IMG/VR virus record: IMGVR_UViG_3300025108_000093
Span: 1-47,357 of that record
Origin: a virus
Strand: one strand, 5' to 3'
DNA length: 47,357 nucleotides
Positions 39,603 through 47,357 of this stretch are shown piece after piece (positions within the stretch are counted from its first letter, which is position 1; each line of letters starts with the position of its first letter). Made by a program: the position numbers and the translations under genes. The notes below the pieces were generated by a model. That model ran no database searches, had not been told where the DNA came from, and saw only the letters and a program-made list of their open reading frames with translations.

Positions 39603-39689
39603 ATGCAAAAGCTGAAAAACTTGTTGAGAGATATAGTTGCATTAGTTAAAAAATTTTTAAAAGATTTAAAAGTTAGATTACTAAAATGA
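39603..39689 (+). CDS. 28-aa basic peptide coupled to large terminase
   Basis: A near-perfect ribosome site AAGGAGGTGAT precedes ATG 39603. The product is an amphipathic, Lys/Arg/Leu-rich helix (MQKLKNLLRDIVALVKKF and on). Its TGA overlaps the large-terminase ATG, which has no ribosome site of its own. It may serve mainly to drive translation of the terminase; the peptide itself looks membrane- or DNA-active. Confidence 0.6.
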   Translation: MQKLKNLLRDIVALVKKFLKDLKVRLLK

Positions 39690-41320
39690 AAAAGGATTAC
39701 GAAGCTTACGAGTTACTAGATGAACTAGAAAAAAGAAAAACTTGGAAGCGATGGAAAAGGAATCCTAGAGACTTTATCGAAGAAGCACTAAAGATCTACC
39801 CTAAAGACGCTGACAAAGGATTGATATCATTAAACATTAACAAAGCTCAAGAGGCTGTTATTACAGAATATAACAAACAAATGAGAGAAAAAGGTTATGT
39901 AAGAATGATTATATCTAAGTATCGTCAGGCGGGATTTTCAACAATCTCTAGTGCTTTGATATTCCATAGAACTCTATTTTATAAGAATACTAGAGCGGTT
40001 ATTATCTCTTTAGACAAACCCACTACTGAAAGTATTTTTAGCATGTCTAAAACCTTTTGGGAGAACTTACCCGACAATATTAAGCCAAAGCTAGGGGTGT
40101 CTAATAAAAGAGAAATGGTCTTCTCTAACAACGATTCTAAATTTAGATTATTCACTGCAGGTGCAGATAACCCAGGAAGGGGAACAACTAACACAGCATT
40201 GTTGTGTGACGAAACCGCTTTCTTTCAAAATGCCGACAAGGTAATGGCAGGTTTGTTTCAATCTGTTGCATTAACAAAAGGCAGCATAATAATTATAAAC
40301 AGCACCTCAAATGGTGCTCAAGGTGTTTATTATGATTTATGGAACAAAGCAGAAAAGGGAGATGGTAATTTCACCCCTTTGTTTGTTCCGTGGTATTTAC
40401 AAGATGAGTATAGATTAATATCTCCAGACAACTTAGAACTTACTCCAGATGAGGAAAAGCTAAAAGAAAAATGGGTTTTGGATAATGATCAAATATACTG
40501 GCGTAGGATTAAGATTGCTGAAACATCAACTGCGATGTTTAAACAAGAATATCCATTTACAGCTGAAGAATCATTTCTACAATCTGGTAGTTCAGTATTT
40601 AGCAAAGAGACTTTAGATAAATATGTCCCTTCAGATCCTGAATCAATAAGAGAATATAATGATGCTTATTCAGCATTCGATGAATCAAATGAGGGTAGCC
40701 TTTTAGTATGGCAAGCCCCTCGTAGAAAAATAAAATATTTAATTGGGGCAGACGTAGCTTTAGGTGTGAAGGCAGATTATTCAGTAGCAACTGTAATGAC
40801 GCAAGACAGAGAAGTTGTTGCAATTTATAGAAGCAATAGAACAGACCCTGTTAGGTATGGAAGGATTTTATTTTATTTAGGAAGATGGTACAATAATGCA
40901 TTAATATGTCCAGAAGCAAATTCAATCGGTGTCGCAACAGTGCAGCAATTATATGGTATGAATTATCCAAATTTATATCAACAAAAAAAGACTGCTAATA
41001 CTGTAGTTGATAGTATTAACCATTTAGGCTTTAAAACAACATCAGCAACAAGGGCACCAATTATTTCTAACTTAAGAAGAATGATTGAAGATGAGGATAT
41101 AGCAATTCCCAGTGCATTAGCTATAGAAGAACTAAGAAACTTTATCATTACGCCTCAAGGTAAATCAGAGGCATCAGTGGGACATCATGACGATATAGTT
41201 ATGAGTTTAGCGATTACTTGTGAAGCTTATAGAACACATGGAAACGCATTATCAAGTAGGGCTTTTAGTTGGGGAGAAATTAACACCCAATATCAACAAG
41301 ACGAAACAAAATGGTTGTAA
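39686..41320 (+). CDS. terL: terminase large subunit
   Basis: This 544-aa protein has Walker A-like SKYRQAGFST (77-86), Walker B ALLCDETAFF (D175, E176) and an RNase H-like nuclease with D356 in GADVALG, E410 in CPEAN, and a late HHDD near 513. It is the ATPase-nuclease motor that cuts and packages DNA through the portal. Translation is probably coupled to the 28-aa peptide. Confidence 0.95.
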   Translation: MKKDYEAYELLDELEKRKTWKRWKRNPRDFIEEALKIYPKDADKGLISLNINKAQEAVITEYNKQMREKGYVRMIISKYRQAGFSTISSALIFHRTLFYKNTRAVIISLDKPTTESIFSMSKTFWENLPDNIKPKLGVSNKREMVFSNNDSKFRLFTAGADNPGRGTTNTALLCDETAFFQNADKVMAGLFQSVALTKGSIIIINSTSNGAQGVYYDLWNKAEKGDGNFTPLFVPWYLQDEYRLISPDNLELTPDEEKLKEKWVLDNDQIYWRRIKIAETSTAMFKQEYPFTAEESFLQSGSSVFSKETLDKYVPSDPESIREYNDAYSAFDESNEGSLLVWQAPRRKIKYLIGADVALGVKADYSVATVMTQDREVVAIYRSNRTDPVRYGRILFYLGRWYNNALICPEANSIGVATVQQLYGMNYPNLYQQKKTANTVVDSINHLGFKTTSATRAPIISNLRRMIEDEDIAIPSALAIEELRNFIITPQGKSEASVGHHDDIVMSLAITCEAYRTHGNALSSRAFSWGEINTQYQQDETKWL

Positions 41321-41329
41321 AGGATATTT

Positions 41330-41812
41330 ATGGGGAATGAAAAAAAAACTCCTGGTCAAATAGGAATTTGGCACGGATTAAGTAAAGGATATGATGCTTT
41401 TAAAAAGCCAGACTATGATAGTAACCTCAATAAGGGTCAAAGATCTGAAGCAGAACAAGAAGTATGGGATGAGTATAGTAGATATAAACATTATGCAGGA
41501 GAAGCTTTAAAAAAGGGAGAAATAACTGAAGAGCAGTTTAACTATATAAAAGGAAAAGCTGGAGCCAATACAGTTATGAATCATTATGTTGATAGGAAAA
41601 AAAACCCTTTTTTACATGGATTAGCAAATAATGGTATGAACATGTATTATCAGTTCAAACAATCCTGGGATGGAGACCAGCCATGGTTAGAAGCTATTAA
41701 AGATTATTGGCAACAAGATGCTGGGGTAGAAGACACAACCCCTCTTTCCAAACCTTGGAAGGAAATAGAATATTGGAAAAATATTAATAAAAAAGGACCA
41801 CTTAGCAATTAA
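41330..41812 (+). CDS. unknown packaging-cluster protein, 160 aa
   Basis: A soluble, charged protein with many Trp, Tyr and Lys and no recognised motif. AAAGGA precedes the ATG. Its place between large terminase and portal suggests a role in packaging or the connector. No family is recognised. Confidence 0.6.
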   Translation: MGNEKKTPGQIGIWHGLSKGYDAFKKPDYDSNLNKGQRSEAEQEVWDEYSRYKHYAGEALKKGEITEEQFNYIKGKAGANTVMNHYVDRKKNPFLHGLANNGMNMYYQFKQSWDGDQPWLEAIKDYWQQDAGVEDTTPLSKPWKEIEYWKNINKKGPLSN

Positions 41813-41827
41813 TAAGCGAGCGAGCGA

Positions 41828-44062
41828 ATGAGCAAAAATACAATAGAAAAAATAGATGATGACATGTTAATTGAATCAATTGACAGGAATATTCGTAACG
41901 CCTCTGGCGGTTATACGGGTTCATCGGATGCTTCAAAAAGAAGGGAAAACTCTGTTTATGAAATGAGTTTGGAGGCCAAAGGCGATTTAAAGCCACAAGG
42001 CGTATCCAAGATTGTTTCTTCCGATTCTGCAGAAATAGCAGAAGGTTATACAGCATTACTAACAAAACTGTTACTTGATAATAATAAATTAGCACTATTT
42101 GCGCCTTATAGCAATGAAATAGCTCATATTAAAGCTTCCCAGATTGCTACAGATGTGGTTAATTACTGCTTATTCAACTCTAATTCTGATGGTTGGGTTA
42201 AACTAGAAACCTGGATTAAGAGTGCAGTAGTCTTCGGAAATAGTGCTTTAACCTGGGGCTGGGAAGAAATTTTTGATTACGAAGTTGAAGAGTATGAAAA
42301 AATACAAGAAGTTGTTTTAGATCAAATTTTAGCAGATAGAGATATAGAAATAGTTGGTGATTTACAAATTCAAGATGACGAAGATTTTGCCTTTGAAGAT
42401 AGAAATTCTATTGTTTATGAGAATGTTAGATTAAGACGAAAGATCGACAAGTCTGGAGTAAAAATAAAAAACATTCCGCCAGAATCATTCTTGATTGATA
42501 AAAATGCAGAATCAATTACTGAAGCTAGATTTGTAGGTTTAGTCACAGATATGACTCGTTCTGATATTAGAAGGAACTGGCCAGATTTTACTGGGGATTT
42601 ATCTGAACTAGGAGAAGAGTCTTCATTTAGAGATTCAGAATGGTCATTAGAAAGCTATGCTCGTAAGCAATCAGCAGGACAAGATAATTGGATAAACTCA
42701 GATGATGAAGAAGATGAGGCTAATATTTCTATTACTGTTGTCGAGTGCTGGATAAGGTCAGATCGTGATGGCGATGGCATTGCTGAATTAAAGCATGTTA
42801 TAAAAGCTGGCAATACAATTCTTGAGGAGGAGGATGCTTCATATATACCTATAGCAATTTTAAATCCAGTTGAGATTCCTCATGAATTTTACGGATTATC
42901 TTTACTAGATATGGCTCGCCCACAAACACAAGCAACAACTGCAATAATGAGGGGGTTTGTAGAGAATGTTTATTTTGGTAACTATGGTAGAACTTTAGCA
43001 GATCCAAATGTAGTAGACTTCTCAGCATTACAAAATCCTTTACCAAAACAGATTATTGCTACCAATGGTAATCCAAATGGTGCTATACAACAATTACAGC
43101 CAGAGCCAATTAGTCCAGGAACAGCTGGAATGTTAGAATTTTTAGGATTACAAAAAGAGCAATCTACTGGTCTTACTAAAACAGCAATGGGTTTAAATGA
43201 CACTCTTTATGTTTCAGGTAACTCTGAAACCAAAATGGGTAATGCTCAAAATGCTGCACAGGTTCGTGTTGAACATATAGCTAGAAGGTTTGTAGAAAGT
43301 GGAATTAAAGATTTGTGCAGGGGTGTTCTTAGAGAAATGAAGAACAATCTAAAAAATCCTATGCGTTATAAAACAGAACAGGGGTATGCGTCATTAACAA
43401 CAGAAGAGCTTCAAACAATGCCTGCAAATATGGATTTAGAAATTCAAGCTAATCTTGGCGAGAATTCAAATCAGAATACAGGATTTAAATTAAATCAGAT
43501 TGCTGAATTACTTCCTATGATGGCAGAGAATCCTGAAGCATCTCCATATATTAATCCTATGGCAGCTTTTAATTTAGCAACCGATATTGTAGCAAATATG
43601 GGATTAGACCCTACTAGATATTTAGCAGACCCAAGTGACCAAGACTCACAACAACATATTCAACAAAAACAACAAGAAGCTTCTCAAATGGCAGAACAGT
43701 CAAAACAAGTTGAACTTGAGAAAGCCAAACTTGATGCTAAAACAGCCGAGGCAAATATTAGTTTCTTAAAGGCTGAAGTAGATAATAAGAAGATTGATAA
43801 TAAAAGGCAATTATTGGAAGCCGAAGATGAGTCAAATCGTAAGTGGGCTGAAATTGCTATTAAAGCACAAGGAACTGAAGGAGCACAAATTCCTAGTAAA
43901 ATTCCTGTAAACTTTAAAGAATTATATCAAGATACAGAACAAGAAGAAAAACAAAATGCAGAAGCTCAAGAGCAAGGATCTCAAATGGCTCAAGCTGCAA
44001 TAGATAATCCAGAACAAGCAATGCAGATGGCACAACAGTCAGGATTAATAAATCAACAATAA
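41828..44062 (+). CDS. portal protein
   Basis: This 744-aa protein has a portal-type core (about 30-560) with AEGYTALLTKLLLDNNKLAL, GNSALTWGWEE and a long central region, then a Gln/Ala/Glu-rich helical C-terminus (about 595-744) likely to form a barrel or coiled coil. The length and tail resemble podophage portals. The order terminase, portal, scaffold, capsid supports it. GAGCGAG is a weak ribosome site. Confidence 0.85.
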   Translation: MSKNTIEKIDDDMLIESIDRNIRNASGGYTGSSDASKRRENSVYEMSLEAKGDLKPQGVSKIVSSDSAEIAEGYTALLTKLLLDNNKLALFAPYSNEIAHIKASQIATDVVNYCLFNSNSDGWVKLETWIKSAVVFGNSALTWGWEEIFDYEVEEYEKIQEVVLDQILADRDIEIVGDLQIQDDEDFAFEDRNSIVYENVRLRRKIDKSGVKIKNIPPESFLIDKNAESITEARFVGLVTDMTRSDIRRNWPDFTGDLSELGEESSFRDSEWSLESYARKQSAGQDNWINSDDEEDEANISITVVECWIRSDRDGDGIAELKHVIKAGNTILEEEDASYIPIAILNPVEIPHEFYGLSLLDMARPQTQATTAIMRGFVENVYFGNYGRTLADPNVVDFSALQNPLPKQIIATNGNPNGAIQQLQPEPISPGTAGMLEFLGLQKEQSTGLTKTAMGLNDTLYVSGNSETKMGNAQNAAQVRVEHIARRFVESGIKDLCRGVLREMKNNLKNPMRYKTEQGYASLTTEELQTMPANMDLEIQANLGENSNQNTGFKLNQIAELLPMMAENPEASPYINPMAAFNLATDIVANMGLDPTRYLADPSDQDSQQHIQQKQQEASQMAEQSKQVELEKAKLDAKTAEANISFLKAEVDNKKIDNKRQLLEAEDESNRKWAEIAIKAQGTEGAQIPSKIPVNFKELYQDTEQEEKQNAEAQEQGSQMAQAAIDNPEQAMQMAQQSGLINQQ

Positions 44063-44075
44063 TGATGAGAGAGAG

Positions 44076-44396
44076 ATGACACAAAAATATAAAAGACATC
44101 AGGACTATAAAAAAGGCTCTGATGGTAAACCTAAAAAAGTATCTGTTTATGATAATGCACAAAGAACCTTGACTAAAGGTTATCAATGTGATGAAATAAA
44201 AGATACCATGACAATGGTAACTGAAGATATTCTTAATGATTTGTTTAGACAATGGTTAGAAACTAAACATTTTGAAACAGAATCTAGAGAGTTTATCTAT
44301 AAGTTAGCTATTAGTCAGGGAGCAGTAATGAACAATATCGAGCGGTCAATTACTGCAAAAAATAATAAAGCTCGTGAACTTGAAGGTGATGAATGA
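44076..44396 (+). CDS. unknown protein between portal and scaffold, 106 aa
   Basis: A basic N-terminus (YKRHQDYKKGSDGKPKK) followed by a helical, acidic C-terminus. GAGAGAG precedes the ATG. The stop overlaps the next ATG. No family is recognised; it may be a head accessory protein. Confidence 0.6.
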   Translation: MTQKYKRHQDYKKGSDGKPKKVSVYDNAQRTLTKGYQCDEIKDTMTMVTEDILNDLFRQWLETKHFETESREFIYKLAISQGAVMNNIERSITAKNNKARELEGDE

Positions 44397-44566
44397 TGAG
44401 TGATGTTAATAAAAAAGCCTTAGAGAGGGTTGAATCTAGTATTCAAGCCACTATAAGCACTATGGCGTTAGGTAGAGGACTTAGTATGCAAGCAGGTGAT
44501 TTAGTTCAATTAGTTGAAGCTAAGAGATACTTGCTTAGTTTAGAAAAACCTAAAGCCAAAAAATAA
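44396..44566 (+). CDS. small helical protein, 56 aa
   Basis: The start is the second ATG of ATGATG at 44393/44396, overlapping the previous TGA. Two helices (ALERVESSIQATIST, DLVQLVEAKRYLLSL) and a Lys-rich end form a small hairpin-like protein. It sits in the head-gene cluster. No family is recognised. Confidence 0.6.
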   Translation: MSDVNKKALERVESSIQATISTMALGRGLSMQAGDLVQLVEAKRYLLSLEKPKAKK

Positions 44567-44568
44567 GA

Positions 44569-44635
44569 GGTTCTATTTAAGAACTATTTGATGAATGATT
44601 GAGAGGGTTTAGATAGACCCTCCTAAAATTAGGAG
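44569..44635 (+). promoter_or_regulatory. folded leader that can hide the scaffold ribosome site
   Basis: GTTCT/AGAAC (44570/44580) is followed by GAGGGT (44603) with ACCCTC (44617-44622). CTCCTA (44620-44625) can instead pair with the scaffold ribosome site TAGGAG (44630-44635). The last two pairings share bases, so only one can form. Confidence 0.5.
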
Positions 44636-44640
44636 ACTAT

Positions 44641-45705
44641 ATGTCAGAACAAAAAAGCGAAGCTACCCAATCGGATGAGTCGCAAGTTTCGGACTTTGAC
44701 TTTGATGCTTTAGCGGATGAAGTTTTAGGTTTAGAGCCAGAAACAGCTACCCAAGAAAGCAGCGAAGAAACAGAAGAACTCATAGACGATGATCCCATTG
44801 TTGACGAGGACGCTGAAGAAGTTGATGAAGTTGAGGGAGATAATGAAGAGGAAGAAGTAGAAAATGAGGATGAGTCTGAGGACGCTACCCAAGAAGATAC
44901 TACTGATGAATCAGAAGAAGGTGAAGAAGAAATTGATATGGATTTCACTGTACCAGTTAAGATTGATGGTGAAGAAGGTGAAGTAACTATGGAAGAGCTT
45001 ATTGCCAATTATCAAACTAAACAACATCAGTCAAAGAAAGGGGATGAACTTGCGAAACAGGCAAAAGAGTTAGATGCTTATAAAGCAGATGCTCAAATAT
45101 TTGCCCAAATTAATGCGCAACTACTACAAGACCAAGATGACAAAGACAAACGAATCTTAGCTAACCTTGAGAAAAAGGTTGACGATGCTTATGATGAGGA
45201 TGACTATGATGCTTCAAAGTTAGAAAGACAACTTAACAAAGCAACACAGGAATACAATCAACGTAGGTCTAATAGAGAAACGATGTTGGAAAGTATGGGA
45301 CAAAAAGTTAGGGAAGAACAAGTGAAACAATTTAACTCACAGGTTGAAGACTTTCACAAGGTTATACCTAACTACATTTCAGACTGGTCAGAAGATGTAG
45401 CACAAGCCAATAGAAAGTTTGCTTTAGATGAAAAACTTCCTGAACAGCTTGTTGACTATATGGTTGACCCAGCAGTTGTAGCATTTGTGGACAAATTTAG
45501 AAGATTATCTGAGACAACTTCTAAGGGGGCTGTAAAAAGAAAGAAGGCTCCAGTTAAAAGAGTTTCAGCTAAAAAGCCTGTTTCAAAATCAACTAAAAAA
45601 GCAAACAGGGTTGATTTATCTAGGCAAAAGATTGAAAAAGGCAAAGGATCAGAGAATGATAAAAAAATTCTCTTTGATAATGTTATCGATAATATGTTTG
45701 GGTAG
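44641..45705 (+). CDS. capsid scaffolding protein
   Basis: This 354-aa protein has residues 1-100 extremely acidic (runs of E and D), then a charged helical middle and a very basic C-terminus (KRKKAPVKRVSAKKPVSK). Acidic-helical-basic layout directly before the major capsid gene is typical of internal scaffolds, whose basic end binds the shell. AGGAG precedes the ATG. Confidence 0.85.
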   Translation: MSEQKSEATQSDESQVSDFDFDALADEVLGLEPETATQESSEETEELIDDDPIVDEDAEEVDEVEGDNEEEEVENEDESEDATQEDTTDESEEGEEEIDMDFTVPVKIDGEEGEVTMEELIANYQTKQHQSKKGDELAKQAKELDAYKADAQIFAQINAQLLQDQDDKDKRILANLEKKVDDAYDEDDYDASKLERQLNKATQEYNQRRSNRETMLESMGQKVREEQVKQFNSQVEDFHKVIPNYISDWSEDVAQANRKFALDEKLPEQLVDYMVDPAVVAFVDKFRRLSETTSKGAVKRKKAPVKRVSAKKPVSKSTKKANRVDLSRQKIEKGKGSENDKKILFDNVIDNMFG

Positions 45706-45735
45706 TCACCCTGTTTTAATATAAGGATAGTTAAA

Positions 45736-46752
45736 ATGGCTACAAAATTTGGTACTACTGCCATATCGGGCAGTTACTCGGCCCAGGGATCACAACGTGA
45801 GGACCTGGCAAATTGGATCTCGAATATTTCGAGAGATATGACACCATTTATGTCGTCTATCGGTAAAAGCAAAGCTTCTGCCGTAACACATGAATGGTCA
45901 ACTGATACTTTAGCTGCTGCTTCTTTGCAGGCTGCTGTTGAAGGTTCAAGCTTCGCAGAATCAGATGGTCCTGTTGTACAGAAGATTGATAACAAAACAC
46001 AAATCTTTACTAAAGGTATTCGTGTTTCTGGAACTCTTGAAGCTGTTGATAAGGCTGGACGTAAGTCTGAATTCAAATATCAGACTGAGAAGCGTGGTAA
46101 GGAAATCATGCGTGACATTGAGAAGACTTTAGTTTCTACTCAAGTTAAAGGCACGCAAGGTAGTTCAGCGTCTGGAAACATTCAAGCTTACGCTCGGAAG
46201 ATGGGTGGTTATCAGTCATATGCTGGTGTAGCAGAATCTGTTGCAACTGTAACTTCTGGCTCATTAACAGTAACGCAAGCTGCTGGTGATGGTTCTGATG
46301 TTGCATCTTCTGCAGGTACTGGTAAAGCAGCTGCACCATTTACTCTGGCAAGCATTAATGAAGTTCTTCGTGAAATTAACGGTGAAACTTCTGCGGCTCC
46401 ATCTAGAGTAATGATGTCTACAGCAAATAAAGTAAACTTCTCTAATCTAGTCAATACTTCTTCTATGAATACTCGTAGAAATATTGATGAGAAAGGTAAG
46501 TTACGCCAATCAGTTGACTTATATGAGTCAGACTTTGGTGATGTTGAGTTAGTACACAACTACTTAATGGCTGATACTGAAGTATTTGTTTATGATCCTT
46601 CATTGTTGTCAGTGTCAACTCTTCGTCCAATTCACTTCCGTGATATTAACGAAGATGGTGACTCTCTGCGTTCATACATGGTACACGAAACTACTTTGGA
46701 AGCTAAGTCTCCATCTGGTAACGGTATTATCATTGACGTTTCACTAACGTAA
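45736..46752 (+). CDS. major capsid protein, SU10 type
   Basis: This 338-aa protein begins with GSQREDLANWISNISRDMTPFMSSIGKSKA, the DUF5309/SU10-like capsid pattern. It then follows the HK97-fold course with a Gly/Ala/Ser-rich insert (about 165-198) and ends in SPSGNGIIIDVSLT. Its codon use is less AT-biased than the neighbours (more C at third positions), as expected for the most expressed gene. A terminator follows. Confidence 0.9.
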   Translation: MATKFGTTAISGSYSAQGSQREDLANWISNISRDMTPFMSSIGKSKASAVTHEWSTDTLAAASLQAAVEGSSFAESDGPVVQKIDNKTQIFTKGIRVSGTLEAVDKAGRKSEFKYQTEKRGKEIMRDIEKTLVSTQVKGTQGSSASGNIQAYARKMGGYQSYAGVAESVATVTSGSLTVTQAAGDGSDVASSAGTGKAAAPFTLASINEVLREINGETSAAPSRVMMSTANKVNFSNLVNTSSMNTRRNIDEKGKLRQSVDLYESDFGDVELVHNYLMADTEVFVYDPSLLSVSTLRPIHFRDINEDGDSLRSYMVHETTLEAKSPSGNGIIIDVSLT

Positions 46753-46760
46753 TAAGTGAT

Positions 46761-46796
46761 TAACCCCTTTCTTTTAAAGTTAGGGGTTATTTTTTA
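46761..46796 (+). terminator. intrinsic terminator after capsid gene
   Basis: TAACCCCT (46761-46768) pairs with AGGGGTTA (46782-46789), followed by TTTTTT. It lies eight bases after the capsid stop and would reduce expression of later genes relative to capsid. Confidence 0.88.
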
Positions 46797-46807
46797 AAGG
46801 ATTAATT

Positions 46808-47110
46808 ATGGATAAAAAGTATTCGTTTAAAGATTATACTGCACATGAAAAAGGAAATTCTATAAGAGTTATCCAAGATATTGAACCACATTTGGAGTGG
46901 GCTAAACACCAAAGAGAATTAAGTAGAAATAATAAATTCTCAAAAAAAGACACGGGATTTAAACCGTTTTGTAATGTACCTGATTCTATAGCATTAGATA
47001 TTATGACAAAATACGGTATAAACATTCACGACAAAAATATACAACCAGAAGAAATGAGAAAGTTCAAAAGAATTATAAAAACAGATTACCCTCATTTAAT
47101 GTATTACTAG
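46808..47110 (+). CDS. unknown head-cluster protein, 100 aa
   Basis: A small basic protein (FSKKDTGFKPFCNVPDSIAL, then GINIHDKNIQPEEMRKFKRI). AAAGGA precedes the ATG. Its place between capsid and adaptor suggests a head completion or accessory role. No family is recognised with certainty. Confidence 0.65.
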   Translation: MDKKYSFKDYTAHEKGNSIRVIQDIEPHLEWAKHQRELSRNNKFSKKDTGFKPFCNVPDSIALDIMTKYGINIHDKNIQPEEMRKFKRIIKTDYPHLMYY

Positions 47111-47119
47111 GAGATTTGC

Positions 47120-47357
47120 ATGGCCACCATTAACAATCAGGCTACATTACGCACAGCAATTGCGGACTGGCTAAACAGAACAGATTTAACTAACACCCAA
47201 ATTGATCAATTTATTGAAATGGGTGAGGCAATGGTATATGAGACATTAAGAGTTCCAACATTAGAAAGTATAGAAAGTTTTTCAATTTCTAATTCTAGTA
47301 TTACCATACCATCTGGCTATTTAGAATTGCGAGAATTAAGAAAATTAGGAGATGGAA
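47120..47357 (+). CDS. head-tail adaptor-like protein, 3' end missing
   Basis: 79 residues are visible. INNQATLRTAIADWLNRTD, then IDQFIEMGEAMVYETLRVPTLE, then a strand with IPSGYLELREL, match the N-terminus of phage connector (gp6-like) adaptors that dock under the portal. AGGAG precedes the ATG. The rest lies outside the window. Confidence 0.65.
   Translation, partial: MATINNQATLRTAIADWLNRTDLTNTQIDQFIEMGEAMVYETLRVPTLESIESFSISNSSITIPSGYLELRELRKLGDG

Noticed and set aside
44637-45008. 123-aa serine-rich minus-strand frame
   Set aside because: It is the mirror of the acidic GAA/GAT run of the scaffold gene; no ribosome site.

Overview
The window is most of the genome of an AT-rich, apparently strictly lytic tailed phage. 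I see no integrase, repressor or host genes. A podovirus-type virion is inferred from a T7/N4-style set of large internal (ejection) proteins and the absence of sheath, tube or tape-measure genes, although a few tail genes could lie outside the window. The low GC, the small heat-shock protein and the gp2.5-like SSB resemble marine phages of AT-rich hosts, but the host cannot be read from the sequence. Both window ends cut plus-strand virion genes: a head-tail adaptor-like gene at 47120 to the end, and an HExxH peptidase-like gene at 1-237. The map is probably circularly permuted, with a small piece missing between the ends.

Layout. (1) 38403-47357 continuing at 1-19344, plus strand: the late block. 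It holds Hsp20, small and large terminase, portal, scaffold, an SU10-type major capsid protein, adaptor, peptidase, holin-like protein, metallophosphoesterase, tail and fibre proteins, then ejection proteins of 730 and 1361 aa. The last gene encodes a 1095-aa protein that carries the catalytic motifs of a single-subunit RNA polymerase. A strong terminator that can work in both directions at 19365-19417 ends this block. (2) 19416-28179, minus strand: replication and recombination. It holds a RusA-like resolvase, YqaJ-type exonuclease, SF2 helicase, gp2.5-like SSB, a T7-like RNA polymerase (811 aa), a zinc-finger/Toprim primase and a GP88-like protein. No DNA polymerase and no DnaB-type helicase are visible. 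(3) 28259-35271, minus strand: about 25 small, tightly packed, mostly unknown genes, several below 60 aa. (4) 35283-38131, minus strand: a bacterial-type SSB and four small genes, set among long non-coding stretches rich in repeats and hairpins. (5) 38132-38402: divergent control region between early leftward and late rightward genes.

How it may work (inference). The phage appears to encode two single-subunit RNA polymerases. One sits at the end of the virion operon and may be packaged and injected, as in N4. The other is made early. A 20-bp T7-promoter-like sequence occurs three times: once on the minus strand just upstream of the SSB/helicase/exonuclease genes, and twice on the plus strand before the late genes. 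This fits promoters for a phage polymerase. The non-coding 37060-37906 region holds an extraordinary density of perfect inverted repeats, including a three-way junction, and could be an origin, polymerase entry site or structured RNA. Two further repeat families mark the 5' leaders and the 3' ends of the first early genes.
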